From NCBI GenBank assembly GCA_007122045.1, contig SKJM01000783.1, positions 1 through 9,674 of the forward strand: DNA of 9,674 bases, in the 5' to 3' direction. Source of the stretch: Planctomycetales bacterium (GTDB lineage: Bacteria > Planctomycetota > Planctomycetia > Pirellulales > Thermoguttaceae). Under the pieces are notes generated by a model. That model was given only the letters and a program-made list of their open reading frames with translations, made no database searches and had not been told where the DNA came from. Of the stretch, positions 5,601 through 9,674 are shown in pieces. The position numbers were made by a program, and so were the translations under genes. The first letter of the stretch is position 1. The number at the start of each line of letters is the position of its first letter.

Positions 5601-8340
5601 CCGCCTGCGCATAGCGCAGGCCCGCACCCAGCAGCAGCCCCCCCACCTGCCGACCGATCAGTGGGTCGATCCGTGCGCGACGGCCGTCGAAGGGCACGTG
5701 CTGCTGACACCACCCGGCAGCGACCGCCTGGTGTGCCTCCGGCTGGTCGACGGCATGGAGCGCTGGACCGCGCCGCGGGGCGACGGGCTGTACGTGGGCG
5801 GTGTCTACGAGGACGTCGTGGTGGTGGTCGGGCGGACCGGGGTCCGAGGGCTCCGCCTGAGCGACGGCGAGCCGGCGTGGGACGAGGAACTTCCCCTGCC
5901 CCCCGGCGCGATGCCCAGCGGCCGCGGTTTTCTCAGCGGCGAGCGATACTACATTCCGTTGAACACCGCCGAGGTCTTGGGAATCGACGCCGCCGGGGGC
6001 CGCGTGGTGTCGCGTTCGCGCTCGCCGGCCGGGATCGTACCGGGAAACCTGGTGGGCTTGGGCAACGGCGTGGTGTCGCAGAGCGTCGACGGGCTTTGGC
6101 GCTTCGATCTGATTGCCGAACGCGAACGGCTTGCGGCCCGGCGCATTGCCGAGGAGCCCGACAACGCCGACGCTTGGGCCGAACGCGGCGAACTGCTCCT
6201 TTGCGACGGCCGTATTGCCGAGGCCGTCGAGTGCCTCGCCCGCGCCCGCCAGTTGGCCCCCACGGAGCAATCGCGGCAACGGCTGGCCCGGGCCGTGACC
6301 GACGGCTTGTGGACCGATTACGAGCGATTCCGGCCGCTGGCCGAGGACCTGGAACTGGAGGCGATGGACGTGGGTCAGCGGTCGAGCGTGCTGCGGGCGA
6401 TGGGTTGGGGCGCGCAGCGCGCCGGCGACCGGGGCACGGCGCTGGACACCTACATCAAACTTGCCCGAATCGACCCCGCGGCCGACGTGCTCCAACCGCT
6501 TTCGGCGGCGGTTCGCGTACGGCGCGACCGCTGGCTGGCCGCCCGGCTCGAGGAACTGCTCGACGGCGCCGGCGAGGAGGAATACGCCCGGGTGCGGCCC
6601 CGGTTGGCGTCGCTATCGGACGAAGCCCGGGTGCGGTACCTGCCGTTGCGGCCCGGCACGGTCGAGGCGTGGATCCAAATGGGGGCGGAACTGGCCGAGC
6701 GCGGCGACCGCCGGGGCGCCGAGTTGCGATGGCGCGGGGCGCTGGGGGTAGCCCAGCCCGACAGCCCCCCCGAAGCCGTCGCGCGACTGGCCCAATTGCT
6801 CCGGCGCCAAGGCCGAGCATCCGAGGCCGCGCGGCTGTATGCCAAGCTTGCCGGGCCGCTGGCCGACGCGGTTTGCCTCGAAGAGCGGACGGGGCGGGAA
6901 CTAGTCGAAGCACTTCAGGCCGGCGATCCGGCCCATCCAAGCCACGTTGCGGCACCCGAATGGCCGCCGGATGAACTGAAGGTCGCCGCGGAGAATCGCG
7001 ACGGCCGCCAGGCGATCGTCTATCACGCCCCCGTGCTCATGCAGCCCGTCGACCCGCAACTCGACCGGCCCGCCAACATCCGCGCCGAAAACGTCGGGCG
7101 GGCGCTGTACGGATTCGACGACTTGGGCCGCCAGCAGTGGGAACTGTCGCTGGGCGATACGCAGCCGAACATCGGCTTCCGCAACGTCCACTACCTGGCG
7201 CAAGGGGCGCAGCTCGGGCAGATCGCGGTCGTGTGGCTGGTTTCGCGCGTGTGCGCCATCGACCTTTCCGGCGATGCCCCGCGGCTGCTGTGGGAGCATC
7301 GGACCACCGACCTCGGCGGCAACGACCCCCAGCACCGGCAGCGGATCCAGCTTGCGCATCGGCGCCGTGTGCAACAGCGCCAAGGGCGGCCGCCCGACGG
7401 CGGCCCCAGCCCGCTGGTGGTCGCCCACGGGTACGCCTGCTTCGAGCGGGACAACGAGTTGGTGGCCGTCGACCTGGAAAGCGGGGAGATTCTTTGGGCC
7501 CGCGACGACGTGCCCGAGAATGTCGACCTGTTCGGCGACGCCCGATACGTATTTGTGGTTTCCGCCGACCGCGACGACGAGGCCCGCGTGTTCAGTGCAC
7601 TGGACGGTCGGGAATTGGGCCGGCGCAGCCTGCCGCCCCGGTCGGCGCGCCTGGGGAGCATCGGCCGCCGCATCCTTGCCTGGGAGGAGAGCCCGCAGCG
7701 GTGCCGGCTGGCACTCATCGACCCCTGGGACGGGGCCGCGGCCTGGGAGCGGGAAATGCCCGCCGGGAGCCGCGCCGGCGCGGTCCGGCCCGGCGCGGTC
7801 GCCGTCCTCGAGCCGGAAGGCGGTTTCGCCGTGCTGCATGTCGCGTCGGGCGAACCGGTGCTCGAGACCCGGCTCGACGTTCAGGCGCCGCCTGAATCGC
7901 TTCACGTGGAACCCTACGGGGAGAACTACCTGGTCGTGGCCAATCGCCCGGCCGAGCCGGCCGAGCAGCGCGTGCACGTGCGCAGTCCCGTGCCCTCGGT
8001 CGACGTCGATGGAAGCCTCTACGGTGTCGGCCGCGACGGCAGCCTGTTGTGGGAGGCCGAGGTGCGGGACCAGCAACTCGAACTGGACCTGCCGCCCGAA
8101 CTGCCCGTGCTGCTGCTGAGCAAGCGGCGGCAGCACCGCGTGCCGCGCGACGGGGGGGGATTGACGACCCGCGTCGAGTACGCCATCCTGTGCCTCGACA
8201 AACGCAACGGCCGGATCCTGTACGATGAGACGTTCGCGACCCACGGGCAGGAAATGGAGATTCGAGCCGCCGATCCGGCGGGCGGGCTCATTGAAGTGAT
8301 TACCCGACCGATGAGCCTGCGGATCACCAGGGCAAAATAG
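2695..8340 (+). CDS. Giant exported HEAT-TPR-PQQ propeller-TPR-PQQ propeller protein
   Basis: This 1881-residue protein has no assignable enzymatic role. A Sec signal peptide (1-33, hydrophobic core about 11-25, cut after AQA) sends it out of the cytoplasm. A HEAT-type repeat follows (about 38-98), then a helical region ending in an RDVALAWLVHLTGQD block (328-393) that I associate with planctomycete HEAT proteins. A Pro-rich linker (413-429) leads to a TPR-like helical segment (433-612). Propeller one (about 650-1145) shows PQQ-like blade motifs of the form xVDxxSGxxxW, with Trp at 734, 834, 887, 953, 1024 and 1062. TPR units fill about 1157-1387. Propeller two (about 1470-1881) has Trp at 1482, 1533, 1601, 1684 and 1786, and ends with CLDKRNGRILYDE near 1833. 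Such BamB-like propellers usually bind proteins or act as scaffolds and need not bind PQQ. The ATG at 2695 is preceded by AGGAA at 2678-2682, rather far (12 bases). Domain types are seen in the sequence; a scaffold role in the envelope is inferred. Confidence 0.9.
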   Translation: MTMKSPCPASSFASLSCSFVLCMVGWCAPPAQAAPAPLGADALVRQLGDADYTLREEAAARLAALGLEAQADLMAGLQAEDPEVRRRCRRILVRVLQADYERRIAALLADQRGGDHHLPGWTWYRQAIGNDRSAREFFAAILRAEPGLLASAEQGPEQAEEAFKLRFAQLHQQAQFPNQRFRRQPSMESVAALLLVAVHPDWRLPGQLVDNPQLLNFMRSGDFSRALNESAHRAAIRRLAGRWILIEGAPNIAQQKLRMAIQFEIPEGMVLALELLDRPEAQPPNMAAFAVEAVARLGGRRYAALLLPLLDDERQCARTGQRAIEVRDVALAWLVHLTGQDLEAYGQSTARNWFRSLAQNPAMMFNFSQFGYVDAERRTEALEQWSEWLEANPLPTAPDVREALVADRPAGQAEPVPPPAAPRPSTAGGLDMADRALVRRLHEADRLAEMGEYAAAAQLLGSLLAAESDFVFRPDRGLPLYRHLKPAAEEALGRLPEEGRTAYQLLFGAEARHLLAEAVAAGDRQQLVRVAQDYFHTDAGAEAAYLLGARYWRAGQFFTAAACWQRLAESGPRAAQFEPALSLQLAACWWAMGEPQRIPPKLERLRARHPGATLQVAGRRKPWFDDAADALRWLAALLGHQPAPKETRWGMFRGQPSRNPLADGGSPYLVADPLDAPEKGPPLRKAIDRVRDDHFGRRRAALPTLNPLIVGETVVARTATRIRAVDAASGALLWEARPEDALGDLLAAPGETGEWLEELLPTDLLSRLWQNLAYGVLSSDGRFVFAVEGLPLHGVIGPQRMVVGHDGVRRLDLGALGNDNLLAAYDLSTGKLRWEAGGPAGDEERELAGVYFLGPPLPLGANLYGLAEIGDQTVLLVLDSASGALQWQRVLAVRDEPDPRQARIRLPGFTMPRVPEPPRANGVSPSYADGILVCPIDDERVVAVDLTTRSVVWLYEGQDDLSGETPAQRRLRIAQARTQQQPPHLPTDQWVDPCATAVEGHVLLTPPGSDRLVCLRLVDGMERWTAPRGDGLYVGGVYEDVVVVVGRTGVRGLRLSDGEPAWDEELPLPPGAMPSGRGFLSGERYYIPLNTAEVLGIDAAGGRVVSRSRSPAGIVPGNLVGLGNGVVSQSVDGLWRFDLIAERERLAARRIAEEPDNADAWAERGELLLCDGRIAEAVECLARARQLAPTEQSRQRLARAVTDGLWTDYERFRPLAEDLELEAMDVGQRSSVLRAMGWGAQRAGDRGTALDTYIKLARIDPAADVLQPLSAAVRVRRDRWLAARLEELLDGAGEEEYARVRPRLASLSDEARVRYLPLRPGTVEAWIQMGAELAERGDRRGAELRWRGALGVAQPDSPPEAVARLAQLLRRQGRASEAARLYAKLAGPLADAVCLEERTGRELVEALQAGDPAHPSHVAAPEWPPDELKVAAENRDGRQAIVYHAPVLMQPVDPQLDRPANIRAENVGRALYGFDDLGRQQWELSLGDTQPNIGFRNVHYLAQGAQLGQIAVVWLVSRVCAIDLSGDAPRLLWEHRTTDLGGNDPQHRQRIQLAHRRRVQQRQGRPPDGGPSPLVVAHGYACFERDNELVAVDLESGEILWARDDVPENVDLFGDARYVFVVSADRDDEARVFSALDGRELGRRSLPPRSARLGSIGRRILAWEESPQRCRLALIDPWDGAAAWEREMPAGSRAGAVRPGAVAVLEPEGGFAVLHVASGEPVLETRLDVQAPPESLHVEPYGENYLVVANRPAEPAEQRVHVRSPVPSVDVDGSLYGVGRDGSLLWEAEVRDQQLELDLPPELPVLLLSKRRQHRVPRDGGGLTTRVEYAILCLDKRNGRILYDETFATHGQEMEIRAADPAGGLIEVITRPMSLRITRAK

Positions 8341-8346
8341 CACCCC

Positions 8347-9674
8347 ATGACCAACAGCGAAATCGCCGCCGCGTTCGAACAAGTGGCCGACCTGCTCGAA
8401 TTCCAAGGGGCCAACCCGTTCCGCATCCGCGCCTACCGCAGCGCCGCCCGCACCATCGGCGATCTGCCCGAGGCCGCGGCTGAAATCGCCGCCGATCCCG
8501 AGCGGTCGCTGACCGAGTTGGACGGCATCGGCAAGGACCTGGCTGGAAAGATCGAGACCCTCCTGGCCACCGGCTCGTTGCCGATGCTCGACGAGTTGCT
8601 CGCCGAGATTCCCGAGTCGGTGCTGGCCATTCTTCGCGTGCCGAGCCTCGGCCCGAAACGCGCCGCCCTGCTCTACCACGAGTTGGGCATCGCCACCCTC
8701 GACCAATTGCGCGAGGCCTGCGAGTCGCAAAAGGTGCGGGCGCTGAAGGGCTTCGGCGCCAAGAGCGAGGAGGCCATCCTCAAGGGGATCGGCATTGCGG
8801 GTGAAGCGGGTCGCCGTCTTCTATGGTTCCGGGCCGACCAGCACGTGCAGGCCATCCTCGCCCATATGGCCGGCTGCTCCGCCCTCGAGCAGCTCGAGCC
8901 CGCCGGCAGCTACCGGCGGCGCAAGGATACGGTGGGCGACCTCGACTTCCTGGCCGTGGCCACCGCCCCCGGCCCCGCCATGGACCACCTGGCCGCCTAC
9001 GAGGGCATCGCCGCCGTCCTGCTGCGCGGCGAGACGAAAATGTCGATTCGCCTGGCGGCCGGGCTCCAGGTCGACCTGCGCATCGTCCCGGCCGAGTCGT
9101 TCGGCGCCGCCCTGCAATACTTCACCGGCTCGAAGGAACATAACGTCACGCTGCGCGGCCGGGCCAGAAAGCGTGGGCTGAAGATCAACGAGTACGGCGT
9201 CTTCCGCGACGAACGGCAAATCGCCGGCCGCACCGAAGACGACGTGTACGCCGCGCTGGACCTCCCCTGCTTTCCGCCCGAACTGCGCGAGAACCGCCGC
9301 GAGTTCCAATGGGCCGACGCCGGCCAACTGCCCACGCTCATCGACCCGGCCGACATCCGCGGCGACCTGCACATGCACTCGACCTGGACCGACGGCATCG
9401 CCACCATCGAAGAGATGGCCGAAGCCGCGCGGCGCCGGGGACTGCGCTACATCGCCATCACCGACCATTCGAAGCGGGTTACCGTGGCCGGCGGCCTCGA
9501 CGCGAACGACCTGCGCCGCCAGTGGCAGGACATCGAGCGGCTCAACGCCCGGTTGAAGGGAATCACCGTGCTCAAGGGCGTCGAGGTCGACATCCTGGAG
9601 CGGGGCGGTCTCGACCTGCCCGACGACGTGCTGGCCGAAGCCGATTGGGTCGTTGCAAGCGTGCATTTCGGCCA
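8347..9674 (+). CDS. polX: Family X DNA polymerase / 3'-5' exonuclease (PolX) with PHP domain, truncated by right edge
   Basis: Bacterial PolX fills short gaps during base-excision repair and has nuclease activity from its PHP domain; it acts in the cytoplasm. The 442 visible residues cover the N-terminal 8-kDa-like region with helix-hairpin-helix motifs (LDGIGKDLAGKI at 58-69, VPSLGPKRAALLY at 98-110, LKGFGAKSEEAI at 133-144). The polymerase domain has YRRRKDTVGDLDFLA, with catalytic D198 and D200, the third Asp D243 in QVDLRIV, and YFTGSKEHNVTLR at 258-270. The PHP domain starts near 337 with DLHMHSTWTDG (H342, H344), AITDHSK (D372, H374), GVEVDIL (E413) and ASVHFG. All these motifs are intact. 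The family is about 570-580 residues, so roughly 130 C-terminal residues are missing. The ATG lies 6 bases after the upstream stop with only a weak AGGG at 8329-8332, so translation is probably coupled to the upstream gene. Confidence 0.96.
   Translation, partial: MTNSEIAAAFEQVADLLEFQGANPFRIRAYRSAARTIGDLPEAAAEIAADPERSLTELDGIGKDLAGKIETLLATGSLPMLDELLAEIPESVLAILRVPSLGPKRAALLYHELGIATLDQLREACESQKVRALKGFGAKSEEAILKGIGIAGEAGRRLLWFRADQHVQAILAHMAGCSALEQLEPAGSYRRRKDTVGDLDFLAVATAPGPAMDHLAAYEGIAAVLLRGETKMSIRLAAGLQVDLRIVPAESFGAALQYFTGSKEHNVTLRGRARKRGLKINEYGVFRDERQIAGRTEDDVYAALDLPCFPPELRENRREFQWADAGQLPTLIDPADIRGDLHMHSTWTDGIATIEEMAEAARRRGLRYIAITDHSKRVTVAGGLDANDLRRQWQDIERLNARLKGITVLKGVEVDILERGGLDLPDDVLAEADWVVASVHFG

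Noticed and set aside
2722..6495. Open frame of 1257 codons on the minus strand, antisense to the giant propeller gene
   Set aside because: It is a by-product of strong C/G third-position bias in the real gene. Its translation is Arg/Gly/Pro/Gln/His-rich without family motifs, whereas the plus-strand frame has a signal peptide and clear repeats.
4825..8337. PQQ-dependent dehydrogenase activity of the propeller protein
   Set aside because: The blade motifs are of the general PQQ-like type. I see no quinoprotein dehydrogenase active-site features or haem-binding CXXCH, so an enzymatic call would be unsupported.
6901..8730. Open frame of 609 codons on the minus strand across the end of the giant gene and the start of polX
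   Set aside because: It overlaps two well-supported genes on the other strand and shows no domain of its own.

Overview
The window is very GC-rich bacterial DNA and looks like a planctomycete, most likely of the Pirellulales type. This rests on gene style: a membrane-anchored Hanks-type Ser/Thr kinase, a giant secreted HEAT/TPR/PQQ-propeller protein of a kind common in that phylum, and strong C/G preference at third codon positions that leaves long open frames on the antisense strands. No ribosomal RNA or other direct taxonomic marker is present, so the assignment is an inference.

Layout. Positions 1-453 (minus strand) hold the first 151 codons of hemB, porphobilinogen synthase, which runs off the left edge. 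A 125-bp gap follows, with a 75-bp palindromic element whose 21-bp arms differ at one position. Next on the same strand is a complete Ser/Thr protein kinase (579-2387) with one transmembrane helix and an extracytoplasmic helical tail. A 307-bp divergent intergenic region (2388-2694) separates this leftward pair from a rightward pair. The rightward pair is a single 1881-codon gene (2695-8340) for an exported protein with HEAT, TPR, propeller, TPR and propeller segments, and, 6 bp later, polX (8347 to the right edge), a family X DNA polymerase with a PHP nuclease domain, truncated by the window end.

How the genes relate. The hemB and polX products are housekeeping enzymes (tetrapyrrole synthesis; DNA repair). 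The kinase and the giant propeller protein are the lineage-specific part. They share the divergent control region, and each places helical-repeat segments outside the cytoplasmic membrane, so a common envelope-related role is possible but unproven. Spacing suggests co-transcription of the giant gene with polX and possibly of the kinase with hemB.

I see no CRISPR array, tRNA, rRNA, insertion sequence with a transposase, prophage or defence system. The least explained items are the near-perfect palindrome at 487-561, the short inverted repeat at 2478-2495, and the architecture of the giant protein.
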